Assembly (NCBI GenBank): GCA_002385985.1
Contig: DGEO01000048.1
Coordinates: 5,525-34,885 of the forward strand
Source: Anaerolineaceae bacterium UBA3924
GTDB lineage: Bacteria; Chloroflexota; Anaerolineae; Anaerolineales; Anaerolineaceae
Direction of reading: 5' to 3'
DNA length: 29,361 nt
Positions 23,202 through 29,361 of this stretch are shown here, in pieces. A model generated the notes under the pieces. The model saw only the letters and a program-made list of their open reading frames with translations. It did no database searches and was not told where the DNA came from. The first letter of the stretch is position 1; the number at the start of each line of letters is the position of its first letter. The position numbers and the translations under genes were made by a program.

Positions 23202-23777
23202 CTAGAACATTGCAGCCCGGGGCTGTTCTTCAGCGACTTCATACAGGGAATCCACGGTAATGCCTCGGCGAGCCATCATCAGGGCCATGATCCGCTCCGT
23301 AATGATGCCGCGGACCAGAATGACCACGAGACCCGCCAGGAAGGCGCGAACAGCCATCGGGGCCAGCGACAGGCCCAGGGTCTGAATACCAATGGCAATA
23401 CCCATATAGACGAAGATTTCAGCCGGGTTGATGTGGGGGAACAGGCCCAGAGGGGGATGGAAGAACGACTCGGTGGCGTCAATGAAACCGGGCTTGTGCT
23501 CTTCTTTCAGGAACCGGCCCATGGTGGTGGCGAGCGGGTTCATCAGGACAATAACAGAGATGACCGGCAGAACCAGATAGCGGGCGAACACATTTCCGGT
23601 CAGCTTCTCAGCCGTTCGTTCCACCCGTTCAGGACCGATGAGCCTCACGATCAGGTTCACCAGCGTCATGAGAACCAGCAGGGTGGGGATGATGCCAGTA
23701 GCGATACCGACAAAAGTATCCGCCCCTGTCTGGATCAGTGCGAAGAAACCTTCAACAAACCGAACTAACGCATCCAT
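23202..23777 (-). CDS. srlA: Glucitol/sorbitol-type PTS EIIC2 (SrlA-like)
   Basis: A 191-aa integral membrane protein, close to the 187 aa of E. coli SrlA and collinear with it. Shared segments are TGADTFVGIATGIIPTLLVL, ERVERTAEKLTGNVFARYLV, MNPLATTMGRFLKEEHKPGF, LFPHINPAEIFVYMGIAIG and LSLAPMAVRAFLAGLVV. SrlA pairs with the membrane half of SrlE to form the sugar-alcohol channel. ATG 23777 has AAAGGAG six bases upstream and is preferred to an overlapping TTG. It lies 58 bases after the DeoR gene and 17 before the SrlE-like gene. The substrate is likely a polyol or related sugar, but that is inference from the family. Confidence 0.92.
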   Translation of the reverse strand: MDALVRFVEGFFALIQTGADTFVGIATGIIPTLLVLMTLVNLIVRLIGPERVERTAEKLTGNVFARYLVLPVISVIVLMNPLATTMGRFLKEEHKPGFIDATESFFHPPLGLFPHINPAEIFVYMGIAIGIQTLGLSLAPMAVRAFLAGLVVILVRGIITERIMALMMARRGITVDSLYEVAEEQPRAAMF

Positions 23778-23835
23778 CAATAACTCCTTTCAAACTCGGC
23801 GGGCTAAAGAATAATGGGCAAACAGGTGCTGCAGG

Positions 23836-24636
23836 TTAAACCGGGGTGTACGTTACTCGAACATCCAATTGAGCTAACGCATCGACAAACATGGGATGGA
23901 TATCTGAATCGGTTATGATGTGGTCTACTCTGGTCAGTTCAACCACATTGGCCATGGCGACACGGCCGAACTTCGTGTGATCAGTGATCATCACGGTCTG
24001 CTGTGAGGCACTGATCATAAATTGTTTCAGTCTGGCTTCAGCAATATTGGTGACGGTTACTCCTTTCTCGATGTCTACGCCATCGACGGCCAGAAAAAAG
24101 GTGTCGGCATTGAGGGATCGCGCGATCTGTTCTGCATACCCTCCGATGCAGTTGAACTGGTGAGGGCGAACCAGTCCACCCGCAACAATCACCTGTGTGT
24201 CGGAATTGGCTGAAAGCGCCACCGCAACATACAGATCAGGGGTGATAACGGTAAGGTTCTTTTTCCCCTGCAGATGGACAGCCAGCTGATACGCAGTGGA
24301 ACCGGAATCGATAAAGATGGTCTGCCCATCCGCAACCAGATCTGCGGCAGCCCGTCCGATTTGTTCTTTCAGCTTCTGGTTGATGACGGTTTTTTCTGAA
24401 TACAGGGGTTCGTAGGCGGCTCTTTCCTGAGGGAGGATGGCTCCGCCATGAACACGAATGACCTTGTTGGACTGAGCGAGAAAATCGAGATCGCGCCGGA
24501 TAGTGATCGGCGCGACATTGAATTTATCGGCCAGCTCCTGGACACTGACCTTGCCCAGATCCTGGATCAACTCCAGAATGGCCTGCTGCCGCTCAGGGGC
24601 AAACTGGAAATTACGGGAAGGTGAGCCGGTGTTCAT
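23836..24636 (-). CDS. DeoR-family transcriptional regulator
   Basis: A 266-aa DeoR-family protein. The winged helix is at about 16-70: RQQAILELIQDLGKVSVQEL, then the recognition helix VAPITIRRDLDFL and the wing RVHGGAIL. The effector domain is of the sugar-phosphate isomerase type, with VADGQTIFIDSGSTAYQLA near 105-125, GGLVR, and FFLAVDGVDIEKGVT. These repressors usually sense a phosphorylated sugar intermediate and often regulate their own operon. ATG 24636 is chosen because longer readings cross the promoter and the AAGGAAA ribosome binding site sits about ten bases before it. It is the first gene of the six-gene polyol operon. The presence of a sugar-phosphate sensor hints that some step does generate a phosphate. 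Confidence 0.93.
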   Translation of the reverse strand: MNTGSPSRNFQFAPERQQAILELIQDLGKVSVQELADKFNVAPITIRRDLDFLAQSNKVIRVHGGAILPQERAAYEPLYSEKTVINQKLKEQIGRAAADLVADGQTIFIDSGSTAYQLAVHLQGKKNLTVITPDLYVAVALSANSDTQVIVAGGLVRPHQFNCIGGYAEQIARSLNADTFFLAVDGVDIEKGVTVTNIAEARLKQFMISASQQTVMITDHTKFGRVAMANVVELTRVDHIITDSDIHPMFVDALAQLDVRVTYTPV

Positions 24637-24686
24637 AAGAATCGCTTTCCTTCTCCAAATTGGGTTCCAACGGGATAACCTCGAAC

Positions 24687-24715
24687 ATGTTAGCACGTTT
24701 GTGTTCGTTTTACAA
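24687..24715 (-). promoter_or_regulatory. Candidate promoter of the deoR-permease-gutM operon
   Basis: On the minus strand TTGTAA (24715-24710), a 17-base spacer and TAACAT (24692-24687) match four of six bases each of the -35 and -10 consensus. Transcription would start about 45 bases before ATG 24636. Confidence 0.5.
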
Positions 24716-24744
24716 GTGTTTTTATGTTCTTTTTGCTTCTTTTG
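24702..24744. promoter_or_regulatory. Candidate DeoR operator array
   Basis: Direct repeats TGTTCGTTTT (24702-24711), TGTTCTTTTT (24725-24734) and GCTTCTTTTG (24735-24744) lie across and behind the -35 box. An inverted half site CGAACA is at 24682-24687. T-rich TGTTCG/TTTCGTTTT-like direct repeats are the usual operator style of DeoR-family repressors such as GlpR and AgaR. Starts are 23 and 10 bases apart, close to whole helical turns. Confidence 0.6.
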
Positions 24745-24798
24745 AGTTTTTTTAAGATTGTTTTCCGCCTCCAGAGGCGATATCCCCCTCGCCAGCAG

Positions 24799-24823
24799 AA
24801 AAAACCCCGCGCCTGGCGCGGGG
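24799..24823 (-). terminator. Rho-independent terminator downstream of the chelatase gene
   Basis: On the minus strand an 8-bp stem CCCCGCGC/GCGCGGGG (24823-24816 with 24812-24805, 3-base loop) is followed by six T (24804-24799). It ends minus-strand transcription from the chelatase gene before the deoR promoter. Confidence 0.88.
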
Positions 24824-24890
24824 TATGTTTAGCGGAACAGCCCAGCCCGGGCGAGCCGGGGGCTGCGGAGATCAGGGAGAAGGCAGGCGG

Positions 24891-24980
24891 CTAGCGCCTG
24901 CGCCGGCGGGGCAGGGCGAAAGCGAGCAGGAGAATTACGACAGATGGCCCGAAAATGGAGGATATGGGTTCACGACACAA
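24891..24980 (-). pseudogene. Orphan C-terminal membrane-anchor tail, possible gene remnant or micro-ORF
   Basis: In the 24745-25021 gap, a minus-strand frame ends at TAG 24893-24891 and reads EPISSIFGPS, VVILLLAFALP, RRRRR. This is a Pro-containing spacer, a short hydrophobic helix and an Arg cluster at the very end, the form of C-terminal sorting/anchor signals. A TTG at 24980 would give a 29-aa peptide, but no ribosome binding site is obvious. The chelatase stop lies 41 bases upstream in another frame. It may be the tail of a lost surface protein whose terminator (24799-24823) is kept, a real tiny membrane peptide, or chance. The rest of the 385-base gap 24637-25021 holds the deoR promoter, operators and terminator. 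Confidence 0.4.
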
Positions 24981-25021
24981 AAACGTGCCCCTCTGCCCCT
25001 CACCACAAACCGCGATCTCCC

Positions 25022-25999
25022 CTACCGCCGGTCCTCCAGCGTCTGCTGCTCCTGCCTCACCGTCAGATACAGATTCTCCGCCTTGAGCTCTTCCAGCGTA
25101 TATGTAGGCGCTTTGAGCGCCTCGGCAAGGCGCTCGGCCAGGCCCTGGTCGAAGCTGGGGTGTTCCATATTAATCACCACCGAGTGCAGGTGCTCCATTT
25201 CGGCCAGCTGCGCGGCGATGCGGTAGGCCTCCTCCTGGGGCGGCAGGCTGCCCACCGAGACGTTCCCCGCCCCGTCGGTCAGCACGATCAGCAGCGGCAT
25301 CACGTCGGCGTGCAGGATGCGCTCCCGGTGCAGCACCTCGTAGGCCATCATCAGCCCGGCCGAGAGCGGGGTCTTGCCGCCCACGGGGATGCGCTCCAGT
25401 GCGCGCTGGGCCAGCAGCACCGAGTTGGTCGGCGGCAGCACCAGGGTGGCGCGGTCCTTCTGGAAGACCACCAGCCCCACCCGGTCGCGGCGCTGGTAGG
25501 CGTCGGTCAGCAGCGAGAGGATGGCCCCCTTGGTGGCGGCCATGCGCTCGGCCACCGCCATCGACCAGGAAGCGTCCACCAGGAAGAGGATCAAATTGGA
25601 CGCCCGGCGAACGCGCACCTTGCGCATGTAATCGCCCGGCTTGATGGAGAAGGCCACCCGCTGGCGCTCGGCGGCGCGGCGCTTCTGGTAGGGAGCCGCG
25701 GCCCGCAGGGTGGCGTCCAGGGCCAGGTCCTCAGCTTTGCCCGGGGTGGGGCGCGACTGCACATAGCGGCCGCGCTTGCGCTCGGTGCGGGTCACCGAAC
25801 GGCGGCCGGCGAAGCGGCGCACCATCTTATCCAGCGGAGTGTCCAGCCGGCGCGGGGCGAACTGGTCGCCGATGCGCACGCGCGTGCCGCCGTCCCACCA
25901 CTGCGCGGAAGTGTTCTTGAACACCTCTTCCGGCGGCTGCGGCTGGAGCGGCCCGCCTTCGGCTGATTCTTCAACCTCGCTTACCAGGCCCTCATCGCC
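25022..25999 (-). CDS. chlD: ChlD-type VWA domain of the chelatase, read in the -1 frame
   Basis: This frame holds the D-subunit part. It is open without a stop from the A10 run, beginning with an acidic, Pro-rich linker (GDEGLVSEVEESAEGGPLQ), then basic segments, then a VWA domain with the MIDAS motif DASWS (residues 506-510 of the fused protein), GGKTPL and VLTDGAGN. Starting independently would need a GTG at 25924 with no visible ribosome binding site, leaving the linker untranslated. With a -1 shift at 25999-26005 it continues the upstream AAA+ frame to give a 689-aa protein, the usual size of ChlD/BchD-type chelatase medium subunits. These work with CobN/ChlH-type large subunits to insert Co or Mg into a tetrapyrrole. 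Confidence 0.88.
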   Translation of the reverse strand, partial: GDEGLVSEVEESAEGGPLQPQPPEEVFKNTSAQWWDGGTRVRIGDQFAPRRLDTPLDKMVRRFAGRRSVTRTERKRGRYVQSRPTPGKAEDLALDATLRAAAPYQKRRAAERQRVAFSIKPGDYMRKVRVRRASNLILFLVDASWSMAVAERMAATKGAILSLLTDAYQRRDRVGLVVFQKDRATLVLPPTNSVLLAQRALERIPVGGKTPLSAGLMMAYEVLHRERILHADVMPLLIVLTDGAGNVSVGSLPPQEEAYRIAAQLAEMEHLHSVVINMEHPSFDQGLAERLAEALKAPTYTLEELKAENLYLTVRQEQQTLEDRR

Positions 26000-27090
26000 T
26001 TTTTTTTTTCGTCCTGTTCGGCTTCCTCTTCGACGGTCTCTTCCCGGCCCTGCGAGGCCCCGCCGACCAGGCCCTCAATCTTTTCCTGCAGCTGGTCGAC
26101 GCTCATCTCGCCCTGCTGGAAAGGCCCCCGCTTCAGGCGGTGCGGCAGGGCCAGCTCGGCGGCCAGCATGATGTCGCGCTCGTTCACCGCGGTGCGGCCC
26201 TCGAACGCAGCCTGGGCGCGGGCGGCCTTGAGGATCACCAGGTCGGCGCGGTGGCCGTCCACCTGCATGGCCGAGGTGATGGAGGCGATGGTCAGCAGGT
26301 CGCGGCTGGTGTAAGTCACCTGCTCGACCAGCTGGCGGGCGCGGTCGATCTGCTCCGAGAGCTCCTGCTCCCGGGGCAGCCACTCCTCGCGGAAGGCCTC
26401 GGCGTCGGCCTCATAGGCCAGGTTGCGGCGCATAATCTCCACCCGCTCGCGGGCGCTGCGGATGCCGTGGATCTCCACCGAGAGGGCGAAGCGGTCCAGC
26501 AGCTGCGGGCGCAGGTCGCCTTCCTCGGGGTTCATGGTGCCCACCAGGATGAAGCGGGCCGGGTGCGAGAAGGAAATGCCCTCGCGCTCGACCACGTTGA
26601 CGCCCATGGCGGCGCTGTCGAGCAGCACGTCCACCACGTGATCGTCCAGCAGGTTGACCTCGTCGATATAGAGCAGCCCGCGGTTGGCCGCCGCCAGCAC
26701 ACCCGGCTCGAAGTGGCGCTCGCCCTTCTGAATGGCCTTCTCGATGTCCAGCGTGCCCACCACGCGGTCCTCGGTGGCCGAGACGGGCAGGTTGATGAAA
26801 GCCGTGCGGCGCACGTCCACGGTGGGGGGCGGGTTGCCGTCGGCGAAGCGCTCGCGGCACTCGGTGCACCAGGCCGACCGGTTGTTGGGATCGCAGCCGA
26901 AGCGGCACCCGTGAATTACCTTCACCAGCGGCAGCAGGGCCGAGAGGGCGCGCGCGGCGGTGGACTTGGCCGTGCCGCGCTCCCCGCGGATTAGCACGCC
27001 GCCAATGCGCGGGTCAACGGCGTTCAGGATCAGGGCGCGCTTCATGCGCTCCTGGCCTACGATGGCGGTAAACGGATAAATCACGGGCAT
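25981..27090 (-). CDS. chlI: ChlI-type AAA+ chelatase subunit (zero-frame product)
   Basis: A 369-aa AAA+ ATPase of the Mg/Co-chelatase I type. It opens with YPFTAIVGQERMKRALILN, has Walker A GERGTAKS at 36-43, a Cys-rich insert (CRFGCDPNN...WCTEC, about 62-78), Walker B GLLYIDEVNLL near 138-148, and GTMNPEEGDLRPQLLDRF with the arginine finger region. The last residues after the Lys run are AMRAW, from the zero frame. The A-run lies at codons 361-364. This length matches free ChlI/BchI subunits, so the zero-frame product could act as the small subunit. ATG 27090 is preceded by AAGGA at an unusually long 13-base spacing. It is divergent from the peptidase gene. Confidence 0.93.
   Translation of the reverse strand: MPVIYPFTAIVGQERMKRALILNAVDPRIGGVLIRGERGTAKSTAARALSALLPLVKVIHGCRFGCDPNNRSAWCTECRERFADGNPPPTVDVRRTAFINLPVSATEDRVVGTLDIEKAIQKGERHFEPGVLAAANRGLLYIDEVNLLDDHVVDVLLDSAAMGVNVVEREGISFSHPARFILVGTMNPEEGDLRPQLLDRFALSVEIHGIRSARERVEIMRRNLAYEADAEAFREEWLPREQELSEQIDRARQLVEQVTYTSRDLLTIASITSAMQVDGHRADLVILKAARAQAAFEGRTAVNERDIMLAAELALPHRLKRGPFQQGEMSVDQLQEKIEGLVGGASQGREETVEEEAEQDEKKKAMRAW
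25999..26005 (-). promoter_or_regulatory. Candidate -1 programmed frameshift site A_AAA_AAG
   Basis: The minus strand has G, ten A (26009-26000), GG. In the zero frame the codons are GAA AAA AAA AAG GCG, so the heptamer A_AAA_AAG (26005-25999) is in exactly the slippery phase known from dnaX. A stop follows five codons after AAG (TAA 25983-25981). A -1 slip continues into the VWA frame. AGGA lies six bases upstream and GAGG 19 bases upstream. Downstream, GCCT/AGGC and GGTTGA/TCAGCC could form a stem beginning about nine bases after the site. Confidence 0.75.
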
Positions 27091-27136
27091 AAAATGGTGC
27101 GTCCTTTGCCAGTCTTAAATTTTCGTCTCCGGGGTA

Positions 27137-27142
27137 AGTGTA
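27137..27142 (-). promoter_or_regulatory. Candidate -10 box of the chelatase gene
   Basis: TACACT on the minus strand, 46 bases before ATG 27090, in an AT-richer patch of the divergent intergenic region 27091-27297. Confidence 0.4.
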
Positions 27143-27253
27143 TCATCGGAGGGGTTAGAAATCAAATCCAGACCGGCGGGTGAGGGTGGGGGATGGGTCT
27201 TCATGGGGGCAGGTGCGGCGATGCACGCAGGCGCTGCGGGCGCGGCCCGAGTG

Positions 27254-27291
27254 TATACTTAACCTCACCATCCTTTTTCGCCCCTGTGGAG
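27254..27291 (+). promoter_or_regulatory. -10 box and RBS of the peptidase gene
   Basis: TATACT (27254-27259), then GGAG (27288-27291) six bases before ATG 27298, giving a leader of about 32 bases. Confidence 0.6.
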
Positions 27292-27297
27292 ACACCC

Positions 27298-29010
27298 ATG
27301 TTACTAACCCTTCCCAAAGACCCGAAGGTCTTCCTTAACTGGACCTGGGACGATTACCAGCCCTTCGCCGACCGGCTGCTCTCGCGACAGCTGGACGCCG
27401 GGAACGTCGACGAGTGGGTGAACGAGTGGTCTGATATGGCGGCGGCGGTGGAGGAAACCTATGACCGCCATTATGTGGCCACCACGGTCAACACTGCCGA
27501 CAAAGCGGCTGAGCAGGCGTTCAACAACTTCCTGGAAAACCTGTACCCGCGCTGGCAGGAAACCGAACAGGCGCTCCGGGAAAAACTGCTGCAGAGCGGG
27601 CTGGAGCCGGCGAACTTCTCCGTGCCCATGCGCAACTTCCGCGCCGAGGCCGACCTGTTCCGCGCCGAGAACCTGCCCCTGCTGACCGAGCTGGAGAAGC
27701 TGTGCAGCGAGTACGACCGCATCGTCGGCGCGCAGACGGTCGAGTGGCAGGGCGTCGAGGCCACGCTGACCCAGCTGGAGCCGATCCTGCAGCAGCAGGA
27801 CCGGGAACTGCGCGAGCGCGTCTGGCGGCTGATGGCCGAACGCCGCCTGCAGGACCGCCCGGCGCTGAACGATCTGTGGGTGCGCCTGTTCGAGGTGCGC
27901 CGGCAGGTCGCCGCGAACGCCGGCCGGCCCGATTACCGCGCCTACCGCTGGCAGCAGATGCTGCGCTTCGACTACACCCCCGAGGACGCGCTGCGCTTCC
28001 ATAAAGCCATCGAAGAGACGGTCGTCCCGGCTGCGACTCGCATTTACGCCCGCCGCAAGGGCCGCCTGGGCGTGGAGAGCCTGCGCCCCTGGGATCTGGA
28101 CGTGGACCCGCTGGGCGCGGAGCCGCTGCGCCCCTTCCGCGACGTGGACGAGCTGATTCCCCGCGCCGCGCGCATCTTCCACGCCGTGGACCCGCAGCTG
28201 GGGGCTTATTTCGAGATTATGATCCGGGAGAACCTGCTGGACCTGGGTAACCGCAAGAACAAAGCCCCGGGCGGCTACTGCACCGACTTCGACGTGGTGC
28301 GCCGGCCGTTCATCTTCGCCAACGCGGTGGGAGTGAACGACGACGTGTACACGCTGCTGCACGAGGGCGGGCACGCCTTCCACGTGTTCGAATCCGCTCA
28401 CCTGCGCCGCGCGCAGGACCTGATCGTGCCCAACGAGTTCGCCGAGGTGGCCTCGATGAGCATGGAGCACCTGGGGTCCAACTTCCTGGCGGCGGGCGAG
28501 GACCCGTTCTACACCCCCTCCGAGGCGGCCCGCGCCCGTATTGCGCTGGTGGAAGGGGCGGTGCTCTTCTGGCCCTACATGGCGGTGGTGGACGCCTTCC
28601 AGCACTGGGCCTACACCCACCCGCAGCAGGCCACCGACCCGGCCGCGCTGGACGCCGCCTGGGGCGAGCTGTGGCAGCGCTTTATGCCCGGGGTGGACTA
28701 CAGCGGGTTGGAGGATGTGATGGTCACCGGCTGGCAGCGCAAGCCGCACATCTTCACCGACCCCTTCTATTACATCGAGTACGGCCTGGCCCAGCTGGGG
28801 GCGGTGCAGGTCTGGCGGAACTGGGAGCGCGATCCGCAGGAAGCGGTGCGCGCCTACCGCCGGGCGCTGTCGCTGGGCGGGACGGTGACCCTGCCCGAGC
28901 TGTACCGCGCCGCCGGCGCCCGGCTGGCCTTCGACGCGGAAACCCTGGGCGAGGCGGTGGCTTTCATGGAGCAGGCCATCGAGCGGCTGGAGGCCGAGCG
29001 CGGAGCATAG
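27298..29010 (+). CDS. M3 family oligoendopeptidase
   Basis: A 570-aa zinc peptidase of the M3 (oligoendopeptidase F-like) family, normal length. The zinc motif is HEGGH at residues 355-359 in YTLLHEGGHAFHVFES, and the third ligand Glu is in NEFAEVASMSMEHL (Glu383). Other family landmarks are RAYRWQQMLRFDYTPEDALRF, RPWDLDVDP, GGYCTDFDVVRRPFIFAN and the C-terminal YYIEYGLAQLGAVQVW. The long helical N-terminus (1-200) forms the lid over the channel that limits substrates to short peptides. There is no signal peptide, so it should recycle peptides in the cytoplasm. ATG 27298 has a good ribosome binding site and the family N-terminus; an upstream reading to 27193 crosses the promoter. Confidence 0.95.
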   Translation: MLLTLPKDPKVFLNWTWDDYQPFADRLLSRQLDAGNVDEWVNEWSDMAAAVEETYDRHYVATTVNTADKAAEQAFNNFLENLYPRWQETEQALREKLLQSGLEPANFSVPMRNFRAEADLFRAENLPLLTELEKLCSEYDRIVGAQTVEWQGVEATLTQLEPILQQQDRELRERVWRLMAERRLQDRPALNDLWVRLFEVRRQVAANAGRPDYRAYRWQQMLRFDYTPEDALRFHKAIEETVVPAATRIYARRKGRLGVESLRPWDLDVDPLGAEPLRPFRDVDELIPRAARIFHAVDPQLGAYFEIMIRENLLDLGNRKNKAPGGYCTDFDVVRRPFIFANAVGVNDDVYTLLHEGGHAFHVFESAHLRRAQDLIVPNEFAEVASMSMEHLGSNFLAAGEDPFYTPSEAARARIALVEGAVLFWPYMAVVDAFQHWAYTHPQQATDPAALDAAWGELWQRFMPGVDYSGLEDVMVTGWQRKPHIFTDPFYYIEYGLAQLGAVQVWRNWERDPQEAVRAYRRALSLGGTVTLPELYRAAGARLAFDAETLGEAVAFMEQAIERLEAERGA

Positions 29011-29043
29011 CTGTTTCTCAACGAAGGGCTAGCGCCTGGAAAG

Positions 29044-29104
29044 GGTCTCCCCGGCAGGAGGATCAGCCAGCCTTAATAAGGCAGGCCCTTCTGAGGGGGA
29101 GACC
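29044..29104. repeat. Structured intergenic element
   Basis: GGTCTCCCC (29044-29052) pairs perfectly with GGGGAGACC (29096-29104), enclosing a palindrome GCCTTA/TAAGGC (29070-29082) on a one-base centre. A further palindrome CATTTAAATG follows at 29109-29118. It lies just after the peptidase stop. No T run, so not a standard terminator; it might be a 3' end processing structure or a protein-binding locus. Confidence 0.55.
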
Positions 29105-29139
29105 TCCTCATTTAAATGGGGATTGTCGGGTGAGCGGAT

Positions 29140-29183
29140 TAGGGATTCTCCCTATTTGCCGGGGGGTGGCCGGGTCATAGAAT
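29140..29183 (+). promoter_or_regulatory. Candidate promoter with an operator-like repeat for the last gene
   Basis: TTGCCG (29156-29161), a 16-base spacer and TAGAAT (29178-29183) resemble a sigma-70 promoter. Directly upstream, TAGGGA/TCCCTA (29140-29145, 29149-29154) forms a perfect 6-bp inverted repeat with a three-base centre, placed like an operator. A second GC palindrome, CGGCGC/GCGCCG (29199-29210), is in the predicted leader. Confidence 0.5.
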
Positions 29184-29237
29184 CAAAACTGACGCGGACG
29201 GCGCTTGCGCCGGCTTGAATCCGGAGGAGGTTATCGG

Positions 29238-29361
29238 TTGGTTTACTCCAGGTCATTACTGGTGACTGGAAAAACAGGACTCCGCGGCGCTGTCGACCCC
29301 ACCATCCACCCGCACATCGCAGATACAGTCCCGATCCTGCTGGAAGACGGGCGCCTGAAAG
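29238..29361 (+). CDS. Unidentified protein, N-terminal fragment
   Basis: A frame beginning with TTG 29238 runs off the right edge (41 codons seen). A strong double ribosome binding site GGAGGAGG (29223-29230) lies seven bases upstream, and a promoter-like sequence precedes it. The visible protein reads MVYSRSLLVTGKTGLRGAVD, then PTIHPHIADTVPILLEDGRLK. I do not recognise the family from this. An in-frame GTG at 29262 is an alternative start but has a poorer ribosome binding site. Confidence 0.5.
   Translation, partial: MVYSRSLLVTGKTGLRGAVDPTIHPHIADTVPILLEDGRLK

Noticed and set aside
25022..25924. Independent VWA gene starting at GTG 25924
   Set aside because: No ribosome binding site, and the same frame is open 75 bases further upstream to the slippery site, encoding a plausible linker; frameshift fusion explains it better.
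24889..29038. 12-base repeat GGCTAGCGCCTG at 24889-24900 and 29027-29038 as possible attachment sites
   Set aside because: Too short, GC-rich, and no integrase or other mobile gene is present; probably chance.

Overview
The window is a 29.4-kb piece of a GC-rich bacterial chromosome, most likely from Chloroflexota, class Anaerolineae. The reasons are the mix of families: a very large BTAD/AAA/TPR regulator, secreted proteins with Thr/Pro linkers and C-terminal membrane anchors, a GH31 glucosidase, and an I/D-type chelatase gene. This placement is inference from gene content; there is no rRNA to confirm it. I saw no tRNA, rRNA, insertion sequence or CRISPR array.

Layout. 1-3143 (+): the tail of a response regulator and its terminator, an MFS permease, a nitroreductase, a membrane-anchored helix-hairpin-helix protein and a small membrane protein. 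3294-10013 (-): a tight cluster nadK, zinc-finger membrane protein, recN, giant BTAD/ATPase/TPR regulator. 10065-13522 (-): a GH31 alpha-glucosidase with a cohesin-like anchored protein coupled to it by an ATGA overlap. 13659-16013 (+): gatB and a sulfite-oxidase-fold molybdoenzyme. 16017-16793 (-): a LysM/anchored surface protein. 16981-19824 (+): an unusual membrane protein whose cytoplasmic N-terminus looks like a decayed ECF sigma factor.

19924-24744 (-) is the most interesting part: a six-gene operon, visibly poorer in GC than its flanks, led by a DeoR-family repressor with its own candidate operator array. It encodes the two membrane halves of a glucitol/sorbitol PTS permease, but the EIIB domain is missing from the SrlE-like protein and no EIIA, EI or HPr is present. 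It also encodes an NAD(P)-dependent SAF-domain oxidoreductase, a BtpA/SgcQ TIM-barrel protein and a GutM homologue with an N-terminal membrane helix. It looks like a PTS-derived transporter uncoupled, at least locally, from phosphotransfer and rewired to a different catabolic pair.

25022-27090 (-) is a chelatase gene in two frames. A ChlI-type AAA+ reading frame ends just after an A10 run containing A_AAA_AAG in the correct phase. A -1 shift there joins it to a VWA (ChlD-type) frame, giving 369-aa and 689-aa products from one gene. 27298-29010 (+) is an M3-family oligoendopeptidase. It is followed by a structured intergenic stretch and the start of an unidentified gene running off the end.

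Many genes have near-consensus -10 boxes (TATAAT, TATACT, TACAAT) very close to the start codon. For nadK and the MFS gene the spacing predicts leaderless or nearly leaderless mRNAs, and this changes the likely nadK start.
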